From NCBI GenBank assembly GCA_900549865.1, contig URPU01000054.1, positions 1-15,737 of the forward strand: a DNA stretch of 15,737 nucleotides. Direction: 5' to 3'. Each line of letters opens with the position of its first letter. Position 1 is the stretch's first letter. Of this stretch, positions 1 through 7,184 are shown piece by piece. Both the position numbers and the translations under genes were made by a program. Origin of the DNA: an uncultured Eubacteriales bacterium. GTDB taxonomy: Bacteria > Bacillota > Clostridia > Oscillospirales > Oscillospiraceae. Below the pieces are notes generated by a model. The model saw only the letters and a program-made list of their open reading frames with translations, made no database searches and was not told where the DNA came from.

Positions 1-6
1 TAATGC

Positions 7-28
7 TTTCGCGTCTGCGGACGCGAAA
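7..28. repeat. Perfect inverted repeat, 9-bp stem
   Basis: Arms TTTCGCGTC (7-15) and GACGCGAAA (20-28) pair perfectly around a 4-base loop. On the plus strand a run of seven or more T begins about 12 bases after the stem (to about 46), too far for a textbook intrinsic terminator. It could belong to the 3' end of a gene to the left of the window, but the polarity cannot be decided from here. Confidence 0.5.
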
Positions 29-58
29 CTCTGCGAGGCTTTTTTTGACAAGCTGGGT

Positions 59-82
59 CCCGGTTTTCAAAAGAAAACCGGG
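59..82. repeat. Perfect hairpin downstream of the DUF554 gene
   Basis: CCCGGTTTTC (59-68) and GAAAACCGGG (73-82) form a 10-bp stem with an AAAA loop, 18 bases past the stop codon of the DUF554 gene. The position suits transcript termination or 3'-end protection of that mRNA. On the minus strand no T-run follows the stem, and on the plus strand only a short TTTT (87-90) is near, so it is listed as a hairpin and not called a terminator. Confidence 0.5.
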
Positions 83-100
83 GCTGATTTTATGTAGCAC

Positions 101-811
101 TCAAAAGAGTCCGCCGATAAATTCCGCGATTGGGAAATACAGTATTGGAAGGAATATTGCGGGGATCATATCCCCCACCTTCACGGGCTCTTCACGCAGA
201 CCTATGAGATTTACGGACATCGCAAGGAATATCGGCCCGCCGACGGCAGTCATTTCGGTGATGACCTCCGCGGTCAGGTACGGCTGGACAGCGCCAGCAA
301 GCAGGGTTATCCCACCCTGCACTATCAGTATCGGCACAGCGGCAAAGCAGACGCCCGGCCCAAGCGCCGCGGAGAAGGCAATGGAGCTTATGAAGTCCAT
401 GATGCTCTTCGTGAAGAGGATGCTGTAATCATGGTTGAGACCAGCCTGAATAGGCCCAAGTATGGCCATGGAGCCGACGCAGAAAACCAGAGTCGCCGTG
501 ACGAAGGCATCCGAAAACCGGCCGCCGCCGAGCTTTGTTCCCGAAAGTTTGCTTTTTATGAAATCGCCGGAGCCGTTGATCCTGTCGTCAAGGCGGAGGG
601 CGACGCCTATCAGCGTGCCCAGCGCAAGGCAGATGATGACAATGAGAATATTGCTGGTGCCCAATGCGCCCTGTATGCCTATGACAGCGGTTGCAAAGCC
701 CATGACGGTCATGAGGGGCTTTGTATATCTTTCGCCGATCCTGCTGCTGAAAACGCTTCCTATCAGCCCGCCAACTATTATTGTGATGCAGTTTACTATC
801 GTGCCGAGCAT
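101..811 (-). CDS. DUF554 family integral membrane protein (YdfK/YqgA-like)
   Basis: The 236-residue product is almost wholly hydrophobic, with about six or seven likely membrane segments (near residues 4-22, 32-49, 53-70, 101-121, 134-170, 187-205 and 214-234). The opening MLGTIVNCITIIVGGLIGS, the following GERYT and glycine-rich segments, and the length match the DUF554 family (B. subtilis YdfK, E. coli YqgA). The family is a membrane protein, possibly a transporter, with no established substrate. The ATG at 811 is supported by an AAGGAAG ribosome binding site about 8 bases upstream and by a consensus promoter further up. It is a single-gene unit, divergent from the NTPase gene. Family assignment is firm; function is unknown. 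Confidence 0.88.
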   Translation of the reverse strand: MLGTIVNCITIIVGGLIGSVFSSRIGERYTKPLMTVMGFATAVIGIQGALGTSNILIVIICLALGTLIGVALRLDDRINGSGDFIKSKLSGTKLGGGRFSDAFVTATLVFCVGSMAILGPIQAGLNHDYSILFTKSIMDFISSIAFSAALGPGVCFAAVPILIVQGGITLLAGAVQPYLTAEVITEMTAVGGPIFLAMSVNLIGLREEPVKVGDMIPAIFLPILYFPIAEFIGGLF

Positions 812-853
812 GTGACTCTTCCTTTCTTCGCCCTTTGACGGCGCAATGAAGCG

Positions 854-882
854 ATTATATTCTTAACGCGTCGCGCTGTCAA
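854..882 (-). promoter_or_regulatory. Consensus SigA promoter for the DUF554 gene
   Basis: On the minus strand, TTGACA (882-877) and TATAAT (859-854) are separated by 17 bases. Both hexamers are perfect consensus at ideal spacing, so strong housekeeping transcription into the DUF554 gene is expected, with a leader of roughly 35 bases. Confidence 0.85.
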
Positions 883-903
883 CGGAAAATTAACGCCGCG
901 GAC

Positions 904-933
904 TTGCCGCACGGCTGCATATGATGCTATAAT
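904..933 (+). promoter_or_regulatory. Extended -10 promoter for the NTPase gene
   Basis: TTGCCG (904-909) and TATAAT (928-933) lie 18 bases apart on the plus strand. The -10 is preceded by TGC, an extended -10 element that offsets the weaker -35. The expected start near 940 leaves a leader of about 23 bases ending in the AAGGAG ribosome binding site (950-955), 7 bases before the ATG. Confidence 0.72.
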
Positions 934-962
934 CGTGCCAAACAGAACCAAGGAGCAATATT

Positions 963-1547
963 ATGCAGAAGCATTTATTTTTGACAGGCCCCGCGTGCAG
1001 CGGGAAATCGGAAATGATAAAAAGCGTGCTTGGCGGCCGCCTCGCATATGCAGGCGGATATGTCATCGTGCGCGCGGGCGGGGAAAACGGCACGCCTCCG
1101 GGCTGCGATCTTCTTCCTGCTGCGGCCGCGGCAGGTGTGGAGGGCTATGAGTCGGCGAGTATACTCTCCTTCTCCGGCACGCGCCTCACGCATGACAACG
1201 AGGTTTTCCGCGAAGCCGGAGTACATCTGCTTGAGGAAGCCGGATTTTATCCCTTCGCCGTGCTGGATGAGGTAGGCGGGTTTGAGTTGATAATCCCGCA
1301 GTTCAGAAACGCGCTGCTGGAGCTTCTCAATTCCGACCTGCCGTGTATAGGCGTGCTGAAATCCGTGCAGGATGCGGAGATTCTGCGCGGCGTGCTGGGG
1401 CTTGGCGAGAAGTACACCGCATACGCGCAGGCACTGCACGCGGCGCTGGATAAGGACGCAGACACCCTTGTGCTGGAGACGACGGGCACCGGCGACACAC
1501 ACGCCCAGCGCATAGTCGAGCAATGGGCAAAAGAATACGCGATGTAA
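963..1547 (+). CDS. THEP1-like (DUF265/NTPase_1) P-loop nucleoside-triphosphatase
   Basis: The 194-residue product opens with a Walker A loop GPACSGKS (residues 9-16) directly after a hydrophobic beta strand. A Walker B strand follows, FAVLDEVGGFEL (98-109), with acidic D102 and E103. The Walker B context and the following segment (a potential target phrase is PQFRNALLELL) resemble the THEP1/COG1618 family of small nucleoside-triphosphatases and nucleotide kinases, whose usual motif reads DEIGKMEL. The P-loop here has S where most members have T, and GGF replaces GKM. ATP or GTP hydrolysis is likely; the cellular role is unknown. The start is fixed by AAGGAG 7 bases upstream. It is monocistronic, divergent from DUF554 and convergent with the YihY gene. 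Confidence 0.75.
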   Translation: MQKHLFLTGPACSGKSEMIKSVLGGRLAYAGGYVIVRAGGENGTPPGCDLLPAAAAAGVEGYESASILSFSGTRLTHDNEVFREAGVHLLEEAGFYPFAVLDEVGGFELIIPQFRNALLELLNSDLPCIGVLKSVQDAEILRGVLGLGEKYTAYAQALHAALDKDADTLVLETTGTGDTHAQRIVEQWAKEYAM

Positions 1548-1551
1548 AAAT

Positions 1552-1584
1552 CATGGAGGAGCGCCCGGCTCCTCCATGTGTTTT
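1552..1584. terminator. Bidirectional intrinsic terminator between NTPase and YihY genes
   Basis: CATGGAGGAGC (1552-1562) and GCTCCTCCATG (1568-1578) form an 11-bp stem with a 5-base loop, starting 5 bases after the NTPase stop. TTTT follows on the plus strand (1581-1584) and a five-T run follows on the minus strand (complement of 1546-1550). It can therefore terminate both convergent transcripts. Confidence 0.82.
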
Positions 1585-1589
1585 ATTCA

Positions 1590-2435
1590 CTATTCACATT
1601 TCTCCGCGGGGAGGATCGATTCAGTCTGCTGCCGCGTGTCGCGCAGGGCGATGTTGACCGCCGCGCCCACATAAATGATGAGACAGCAGGAATAAAGCCA
1701 CAGCATCAGCAGTATCAGCGAGGCGAGAGAGCCATACACCAGCGGGTATTTTGCCGAGCGGCCGATGAACACAGAGAAAAGAAGGCTTTCCGCGACGAGG
1801 GCGACGGTCGTGACGACCGTGCCGGGGAAGGTGCTGTACTCGTCGCAGTTTCGCTTCGCGGTCTCATACACGCCCCAGACAAGGACAAAGAATATCCCGC
1901 CCATGACAAGAAAGCGCATCCAGTTCCACGAATGGCTGATATCTATAAACGGCAGGAGCTTATTGACAGTGGTGATGAACTGCCGCCCCGTAAGCATGAC
2001 AAGCATCGCAAAATAAATCGCCGCGAGAAAGACGAGCGAGAATATTATGCTGAACGCAAAGTACATGAACGCCTTGAACTTCACGCCGCCCTGCATCCGG
2101 CCAATGGTCGTCTGTATAGACCGGGAAGCGGCGGAGGCGGACGTGACGAGCACCGCAAGCCCGGCCACCATCATGGCGGGACTGTTATTCGACGCGACAT
2201 AAACAAGAAAGTCGCTTATAAGGTCTATCGCCTCCTCCGAGGCGAAGCTCTTGAGGAACTGGACGATGCGCATGGCCTGATCGTAGCTGTTGCCCAGCAT
2301 GGTATAGAGGCAGATTATAAGTGGGAAAAACGTCATGGTGAAGTAATACGAAAGCGCCGCAGAGGCGATCGTCACCTGCGTATCCGTATATATTCTGATA
2401 AAATTCTTCACAAAACAAACAATTTTATCGAGCAT
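1590..2435 (-). CDS. YihY/BrkB (UPF0761) family inner-membrane protein
   Basis: The product is 281 residues with about six membrane segments (near 24-48, 84-104, 122-148, 172-190, 204-224 and 234-262). The last segment carries the family hallmark, YGSLASLILLMLWLY followed by a small-residue GAAVN. This is the YihY/BrkB family (historically mislabelled ribonuclease BN), of unsettled function. An in-frame GTG at 2447 would add four residues, but it overlaps the GGAGG sequence (2451-2447), which serves as the ribosome binding site for the ATG at 2435. The shorter start is chosen. The gene lies 85 bases after ftsZ, beyond a terminator hairpin, with no clear promoter of its own, so expression may depend on read-through. 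The convergent NTPase gene ends at its 3' side. Confidence 0.87.
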   Translation of the reverse strand: MLDKIVCFVKNFIRIYTDTQVTIASAALSYYFTMTFFPLIICLYTMLGNSYDQAMRIVQFLKSFASEEAIDLISDFLVYVASNNSPAMMVAGLAVLVTSASAASRSIQTTIGRMQGGVKFKAFMYFAFSIIFSLVFLAAIYFAMLVMLTGRQFITTVNKLLPFIDISHSWNWMRFLVMGGIFFVLVWGVYETAKRNCDEYSTFPGTVVTTVALVAESLLFSVFIGRSAKYPLVYGSLASLILLMLWLYSCCLIIYVGAAVNIALRDTRQQTESILPAEKCE

Positions 2436-2446
2436 ATAAGCACACA

Positions 2447-2451
2447 CCTCC
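2447..2451 (-). promoter_or_regulatory. Ribosome binding site fixing the YihY start
   Basis: GGAGG on the minus strand (2451-2447) is followed by 11 bases and then ATG (2435-2433). Since this motif occupies the alternative GTG codon, that codon cannot be the start. Confidence 0.75.
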
Positions 2452-2472
2452 GTAATGCGGGCGGGGTCATTG

Positions 2473-2506
2473 AAAAGCTCCCCCAGCGCGTGCCGGGGGA
2501 GCTTTT
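2473..2506. terminator. Bidirectional terminator after ftsZ
   Basis: AAAAGCTCCCCC (2473-2484) and GGGGGAGCTTTT (2495-2506) form a perfect 12-bp stem around a 10-base loop, 15 bases past the ftsZ stop. The outer A/T pairs supply a short T-tract on either strand. It marks the likely end of the dcw transcript. The T-tract is short, so some read-through into the YihY gene is plausible. Confidence 0.8.
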
Positions 2507-2520
2507 ATCCACGCTGAAAA

Positions 2521-3729
2521 TTATTTGGCGTTGAATATTTTGAAAATGCTGTCGAACGGGTCCTCCGCAGGCGCGTCAGTCGAGGCGGACGCGGGGCGAT
2601 CCTCCGTCATGGGAGACGGGGCGGCCGGAGACGACGCGGGCACCGCGGCGGCAGCCTTCTCAGCCGCGCCGGTGAACAAACCCTGCGGGCGTTCCTTCAC
2701 AGATATCGGGCGGACAGTACCGCCGGTGGAAACAGAAGAGGCAGCAGCGGACGCGTTATCCGCACCGGCAGGACTCTCCTCAAACCCAGTTGCAATGACC
2801 GTGACGCGGATCTCATCCTGAAGCGAATCGTCAAACGTCGCGCCGAAGATGATATTTGCGTCGGGATGCGCAGCCTCCTGCACGAGATTTGCAGCGGTCT
2901 CGACATCCTCAAGATCCATATCCTCAGACCCGGTGATGTTGATGAGCACGCCGCGCGCGCCGTTGATGGAGGTCTCCATAAGCGGGCTTGCGACGGCGAG
3001 ACGCGCCGCGTCCTCCGCCTTGCCCTTGCCGGCCGCATGGCCGACGCCCATGTGGGCAAAACCAGCGTCTCTCATGATGCACGTGACATCGGCAAAGTCA
3101 AGGTTGATGAAGCCGGTGTTCTTGATGAGGTCAGAAATGCTGGTGACGGCCTGATGCAGCACGTCATCGGCGATCTCAAACGCGTTTGCAAGAGTGACCT
3201 TCTGGTCAGTGGCATATTTAAGGCGGTCATTGGGGATGATAAGCAGCGAGTCAACGCGGCTCAAAAGCTCCTTTATGCCCATGTTGGCCTGATCCATGCG
3301 GCGCTTGCCCTCAAACTTGAAGGGCTTCGTGACGACGCCGACAGTGAGGATTCCGGCCTCGCGCGCGATCTCCGCCACGACGGGAGCAGCGCCCGTGCCT
3401 GTGCCGCCGCCCATACCGGCGGTGATGAACACCATGTCCGCATCCTCAATGGCCTTGGCTATGTTGTTGCGGCTTTCCTCCGCGGAGCGTTTGCCAATGT
3501 CGGGATCGGAGCCGGCGCCCTGTCCGCGGGTCATCTTCTCGCCGATCTGAATCTTCTGATTGGCGTTGGAGACCGCGAGAGCCTGCTTATCGGTGTTGAT
3601 GGCAATGAACTCGACGCCCTGCGTTCCGGCCTTGACCATTCTGTTGACAACATTGTTGCCCGCACCGCCGACGCCGACTACCTTTATAGTAACAACATTC
3701 TCCGGTCCTGTTTCGGCTTTGAAATCCAT
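2521..3729 (-). CDS. ftsZ: Cell division protein FtsZ (tubulin-like GTPase)
   Basis: FtsZ polymerises with GTP into the cytoplasmic ring that organises division. The 402-residue product has VVGVGGAGNNVVNRM near residues 17-31, the tubulin signature GGGTGTG (107-113), and the synergy-loop motif NLDFADV (209-215) with D211 and D214, which complete the GTPase site of the next subunit. The conserved core runs to about residue 318. A low-complexity Ala/Ser/Pro-rich linker (about 320-388) follows. The extreme C-terminus reads DPFDSIFKIFNAK and lacks the usual D-[IV]-P-x-F-L-R peptide that binds FtsA or SepF. The ATG at 3729 has GGGAGG 7 bases upstream. It is the last gene of the cluster, with its own promoter and a following terminator. 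No ftsA lies next to it. Confidence 0.98.
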   Translation of the reverse strand: MDFKAETGPENVVTIKVVGVGGAGNNVVNRMVKAGTQGVEFIAINTDKQALAVSNANQKIQIGEKMTRGQGAGSDPDIGKRSAEESRNNIAKAIEDADMVFITAGMGGGTGTGAAPVVAEIAREAGILTVGVVTKPFKFEGKRRMDQANMGIKELLSRVDSLLIIPNDRLKYATDQKVTLANAFEIADDVLHQAVTSISDLIKNTGFINLDFADVTCIMRDAGFAHMGVGHAAGKGKAEDAARLAVASPLMETSINGARGVLINITGSEDMDLEDVETAANLVQEAAHPDANIIFGATFDDSLQDEIRVTVIATGFEESPAGADNASAAASSVSTGGTVRPISVKERPQGLFTGAAEKAAAAVPASSPAAPSPMTEDRPASASTDAPAEDPFDSIFKIFNAK

Positions 3730-3796
3730 AGTTGTGCCTCCCTGTGTTTTATCTCATCACAAAAGTGAAATTTTTATATTTATATAGGCGTACTAT

Positions 3797-3825
3797 ATAT
3801 TATTACATTTTTTGCTTCAGGTCAA
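3797..3825 (-). promoter_or_regulatory. Candidate SigA promoter for ftsZ
   Basis: On the minus strand, TTGACC (3825-3820) and TAATAT (3802-3797) are separated by 17 bases, inside an AT-rich stretch unlike the GC-rich coding DNA around it. The predicted start near 3790 gives a leader of about 60 bases. ftsZ can thus be expressed separately from the upstream operon. Confidence 0.72.
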
Positions 3826-3877
3826 TAGATTTTTTTATTCTTCGGCAATTTTTTGTAAGCAAATTGTAATTGTGCCA

Positions 3878-4657
3878 TCATTCCGACATAAAATGCGCCG
3901 TCTGCCCATCGGAAAGGTCGAGATAGCCGACGTCCTCATCACTAAGCTTGTCCAAAACGGCAACAAACATTCCAAATTTATGCTCCGTTCCGGTATTGCC
4001 GCCGAGCTGCACCGTCAGCCGCCCGCCGTACTGGAGCTGCGCCTGCATATTATCGGAAAGCTCCACCACCGTCACGCGGGAGGACAGACCCCTGTCCTGT
4101 ATCTGGCTGAGTATTTCAGTAAGGTAATCCACAGGCTCCTGACTGCCGTCCTCTGTTTGAAGCGGCTCGCCTATAAGCAGCGTGCCGGGGCTTATCCCCC
4201 TGACGGCGATTAGGTTTGAAAGCTCGTCCGCGGAGGCCTTGCCGAGAATTTTGCAGTTATGATCCATGGTCCAGCATTCGTCGCCAAGGACGAGATAGGC
4301 AAGCGCGGTGCTCTCCGTGACCTCAATAACGACCTTATTGGGCAGCTTGCGCTCCACCGTGACCTTATCTACATACGGGAGCTTCGCAAAGACCCGGCTG
4401 AGCGCGGCGAACCTGTCAAAGAAGAAGAGGTTGTCGCCCTCCTCGATATCTATCGCGCGGATGATCTCGCTGTCGGTATAATGGCTGTTGCCGATGACCT
4501 CGATATCCGACACGCGGAAGAAAACACTCATCACGAAGATGAGCGCGACTTCAACGATGACGAACATCAAGGGCGCGCTGATGCTGCTGTGCCGCCGCGG
4601 CTTCATATACTCGGAATGCTTATCCGCCGGCGGCTGATTCATATGTGCATACGCCAT
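3878..4657 (-). CDS. ftsQ: Cell division protein FtsQ/DivIB
   Basis: The 259-residue product is a bitopic membrane protein: a short polar cytoplasmic N-terminus (1-28), one membrane helix (about 29-47), a POTRA domain (about 48-115) beginning VSDIEVIGNSHYTDSEI, and a beta domain to about 248. The phrase LPNKVVIEVTE at the end of POTRA is typical of FtsQ/DivIB. The protein acts at the septum with FtsL and the septal wall synthase. The ATG at 4657 is supported by AAAGGA with a 6-base spacer. It follows murA by 51 bases containing a hairpin. The 147 bases to ftsZ contain no GC-rich terminator, so read-through into ftsZ is likely besides the ftsZ promoter. Naming as divIB is equally acceptable. 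Confidence 0.93.
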   Translation of the reverse strand: MAYAHMNQPPADKHSEYMKPRRHSSISAPLMFVIVEVALIFVMSVFFRVSDIEVIGNSHYTDSEIIRAIDIEEGDNLFFFDRFAALSRVFAKLPYVDKVTVERKLPNKVVIEVTESTALAYLVLGDECWTMDHNCKILGKASADELSNLIAVRGISPGTLLIGEPLQTEDGSQEPVDYLTEILSQIQDRGLSSRVTVVELSDNMQAQLQYGGRLTVQLGGNTGTEHKFGMFVAVLDKLSDEDVGYLDLSDGQTAHFMSE

Positions 4658-4685
4658 AGGCTGCTGTCCTTTCGGCTGTGTTGGG

Positions 4686-4707
4686 CGGCCCCCAGATTTG
4701 GGGGCCG
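4686..4707. repeat. Intercistronic hairpin between murA and ftsQ
   Basis: CGGCCCCCA (4686-4694) and TGGGGGCCG (4699-4707) pair perfectly around GATT, starting 2 bases after the murA stop codon in the minus direction. No T-run follows on the minus strand, so it is not a standard intrinsic terminator. It may act as an mRNA-stability element or a weak attenuator between the two genes. Confidence 0.7.
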
Positions 4708-4708
4708 G

Positions 4709-5962
4709 TCAGTATTCAAGAAAAATGTCCGCGCCGAGGGCGCGCAGACGGACGTCGAAGCGCTCATACCCGCGGGTGATGTGCCCGTCGTCAAATATCA
4801 CGGTCTCCCCATCCGCGGAGAGGCCGGCCACTATCATCGCCGCGCCGCCGCGAAGGTCGGTGGCATTGAGCGCCGTGCCGTGCAGGCAGTCCACGCCCCA
4901 TATCTCCGCGCGCCGCCCCTGCGTGATTATATCCGCGCCGAGACGCCGAAGCTCCGGCACCTGACGGTAACGGTTTTCAAAAATGTTCTCCGTGATGACC
5001 GTCTTCCCCTCGGCACGGAGAAGCGCCGCCATAAGCACGGGCTGCGCGTCTGTCGGGAAGCCGGGGTACGGCTGTGTGGATATCTCGCCGGGCGCTTTCA
5101 GGCGGCCGGTTGATTTTACGCGCACTGCGCGATTATTGCTTATTATATCACAGCCCGCTTGATTTAGGAAGTAGAGAACTGTAGAAAAATGTTCGGGCGC
5201 AACTCCGCGCATTTCGACATTTCCGCCAACCGCCGCGGCCGCGCAGGCTATCGTGGAGGCGACTATTCTGTCCGGGATGATACGGCAGACGGCGCGCCCG
5301 CTTGCCGCAAAGCCCTCTATCGTCACGGTATCGCTGCCCGCGCCGGATATCTTCGCCCCCATGGCGGCGAGGTAATCCTGCAATGCGGATATCTCCGGCT
5401 CACGCGCCGCGCCGCGTATGACAGTCCTTCCGCGGGCGGAACAGGCCGCCAGCATGATGTTCTCCGTCGCGCCGACGCTGGGGAAAGGAAGCTCTATCTC
5501 CGCGCCGCGAAGCCTTTCCGCGCGGCAGTATATCTCCGGGCCGTCCTCCTCTATCTGCGCGCCCATCTTCCTGAGCGCACTGAGATGCAGGTCTATCGGC
5601 CGCTTGCCGAGCTGGCAGCCGCCGGGCAGAGACAGGCGCGCCTCGCCGCAGCGCGCGAGGAGCGCGCCCATGAATATCACGGAGGAGCGCATCTCCTCCA
5701 TGAGTGAATGCGGAATGGAACTGCCGGAAAGATATGTAGAATCAATGAACACCTCGTTCTGCCGCTGCTCGGCGGTGCATCCGAGGTGCCTGAGTATGCG
5801 CAGCGCCGCGTCCACATCACGAAGCTGCGGCACGTTCATAAGCTCAGACCGGGCCGGGCTGATTATCGAGGCGGCAATTATCGGCAGTGTGGCATTCTTC
5901 GAGCCCTGCACAAAGCACGCGCCCTCCAGCGTGTTACCGCCGCGGATATGCCATATATCCAT
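4709..5962 (-). CDS. murA: UDP-N-acetylglucosamine 1-carboxyvinyltransferase MurA
   Basis: MurA transfers enolpyruvate from phosphoenolpyruvate to UDP-GlcNAc, the committed step of peptidoglycan precursor synthesis, in the cytoplasm. The 417-residue length is normal. Visible landmarks are GSKNATLP with K22 and N23, the active-site loop LPGGCQLGKRPIDLHL with Cys116 (the fosfomycin-targeted residue, Cys115 in E. coli), PDRIVAST near 230-237, and YPGFPTDAQP with D305 as the general base. The C-terminal DDGHITRGYERFD segment is also typical. Clostridia often have two MurA paralogues; only this one is here. The ATG at 5962 is preceded by an unusual all-G ribosome binding site, GGGGGGA, with a 5-base spacer. 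It lies 85 bases after murG. Confidence 0.97.
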   Translation of the reverse strand: MDIWHIRGGNTLEGACFVQGSKNATLPIIAASIISPARSELMNVPQLRDVDAALRILRHLGCTAEQRQNEVFIDSTYLSGSSIPHSLMEEMRSSVIFMGALLARCGEARLSLPGGCQLGKRPIDLHLSALRKMGAQIEEDGPEIYCRAERLRGAEIELPFPSVGATENIMLAACSARGRTVIRGAAREPEISALQDYLAAMGAKISGAGSDTVTIEGFAASGRAVCRIIPDRIVASTIACAAAAVGGNVEMRGVAPEHFSTVLYFLNQAGCDIISNNRAVRVKSTGRLKAPGEISTQPYPGFPTDAQPVLMAALLRAEGKTVITENIFENRYRQVPELRRLGADIITQGRRAEIWGVDCLHGTALNATDLRGGAAMIVAGLSADGETVIFDDGHITRGYERFDVRLRALGADIFLEY

Positions 5963-5967
5963 AAAAA

Positions 5968-6026
5968 TCCCCCCGTGCGTTCAAATGGAGCTATGCTCTT
6001 CGCCTTTATACTATGCGCACGCGGGG
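5968..6026 (-). promoter_or_regulatory. Unusual murA ribosome binding site with a possible sequestering stem
   Basis: The murA ribosome binding site is GGGGGGA (5974-5968). In the leader, CCCC plus GTGCG (minus-strand copy of 6026-6023 and 6020-6016) can pair with CGCAC plus GGGG (5979-5975 and 5974-5971), with a two-base bulge and a 36-base loop. Such a stem would cover four of the six G residues. A TATAAA-like box lies in the loop region but has no matching -35, so no promoter is called. The structure is an inference from sequence alone. Confidence 0.4.
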
Positions 6027-6047
6027 ATGTGTGTGATTCGGGATATC

Positions 6048-7175
6048 TTAATTTTTCTTCGCGGGCAGGCTGAGGATTATGTCGCATATTCTGTCCGTCG
6101 CGCCGGGCACGGCCAGCGAGAGCATAGCCTGCGACATCGCTTCGAGCTGCGTGCTGTCGCCGAGAAGGCCGCGCACGGTGTCCATAAGCGCAGGCGCGTC
6201 AAACTCGCCCTCAAGGAACACCTTCGCGCCGCCCGCCTTTTCAAGCACGCGGGCGTTCTTCTCCTGATGGTTATTCGTCACATTCGGCGAAGGAACGATT
6301 ATGACGGGCTTGCCCATATACGCAAGCTCGGACAGCGTGGACGCGCCGGCGCGGCACAATATGAGATCCGCCGCCGCCATGACGCGGGGCATATCGTATA
6401 TATACTTGCGCACGTCCGCGCCGAAGCGGGCGAAGTCCGGCGCACGCTGCCGGAGCGCGGACATAAAATCTTCAAAATAGCGCGTGCCGACGGAGTGGAT
6501 GAGGCGGAAGGGGCGGCTGTCGTCCATCATGGTTATAAGCTCGCCCATTATCTTATTCATATGCGCCGCGCCAAGCGAACCCCACACGGACACCACGAGC
6601 GGCTCATCCGGGTCAAGCCCCAGCTCCCGCTTTGCAAGCGCCTTGCTGTAGGCGGCGAATTCGCCGCGCACGGGCGTTCCTGTGACCTCCACCTTTTCCG
6701 GGTGGTGATACGCGCCGCGGCTCTCCTCGAAGCCGACCATGACCTTATCGACATGCTCCGCGAGCAGCTTCGTCGTGAGGCCGGGAACGGCGTTGCTCTC
6801 ATGCACGGCCGTGGGGATCTTCAGCTCCGATGCCGCCATAAGCACCGGATAGCAGACGTAGCCGCCCGTGCCGATGACGACATCCGGCTTGAACTCGCGC
6901 ATGATGCGCTTGGCCTCACGCGTGGAGACGGCGACGTTTTTCAGCGTGTCCAGATTGTGGATGATCGCCTCAAGACTGTGGCCGCGGCTTATGTTCGTGA
7001 TTTTGAGCGGCTCTATTTTGTACCCCTCGCGCGGCACAAGCTCCATCTCCATCTTGCCCTCGGCGCCGATGAAAAGTATCTCGCAGTCGGGCATAAGCTC
7101 ACGGAGGCGGCCCGCGACCGCAAGCGCGGGATTTATATGTCCGGCGGTACCGCCGCAGGTGAGGATGAATTTCAT
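6048..7175 (-). CDS. murG: UDP-GlcNAc:lipid I GlcNAc transferase MurG
   Basis: MurG adds GlcNAc from UDP-GlcNAc to lipid I on the inner membrane face, giving lipid II. The 375-residue product begins MKFILTCGGTAGHINPALA, whose GGTAGH loop (8-13) is the hallmark of the acceptor domain. GTGGYVCYP (102-110) and HESNAVPG (125-132) follow. The donor domain has VWGSLGA (198-204), CRAGASTLSEL (274-284) and NNHQ (301-304). An in-frame codon at 7208 would add 11 residues and overlap ftsW. The start at 7175 is preferred because it places the GGTAGH motif normally and has AAAGGA 9 bases upstream. It follows ftsW by 29 bases and precedes murA. Confidence 0.97.
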   Translation of the reverse strand: MKFILTCGGTAGHINPALAVAGRLRELMPDCEILFIGAEGKMEMELVPREGYKIEPLKITNISRGHSLEAIIHNLDTLKNVAVSTREAKRIMREFKPDVVIGTGGYVCYPVLMAASELKIPTAVHESNAVPGLTTKLLAEHVDKVMVGFEESRGAYHHPEKVEVTGTPVRGEFAAYSKALAKRELGLDPDEPLVVSVWGSLGAAHMNKIMGELITMMDDSRPFRLIHSVGTRYFEDFMSALRQRAPDFARFGADVRKYIYDMPRVMAAADLILCRAGASTLSELAYMGKPVIIVPSPNVTNNHQEKNARVLEKAGGAKVFLEGEFDAPALMDTVRGLLGDSTQLEAMSQAMLSLAVPGATDRICDIILSLPAKKN

Positions 7176-7184
7176 AAAACCATT

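Noticed and set aside
45..73. TTGACA at 45-50 as a plus-strand promoter
   Set aside because: No -10 hexamer is present at 16-18 bases downstream, and there is no plus-strand gene to drive.
3..428. 141-codon open frame on the plus strand at the left edge
   Set aside because: Most of it is antisense to the DUF554 gene, and its first part crosses two hairpins.
1578..2534. 318-codon open frame antisense to the YihY gene
   Set aside because: It spans two terminator hairpins and a well-formed gene on the other strand, and shows no domain.
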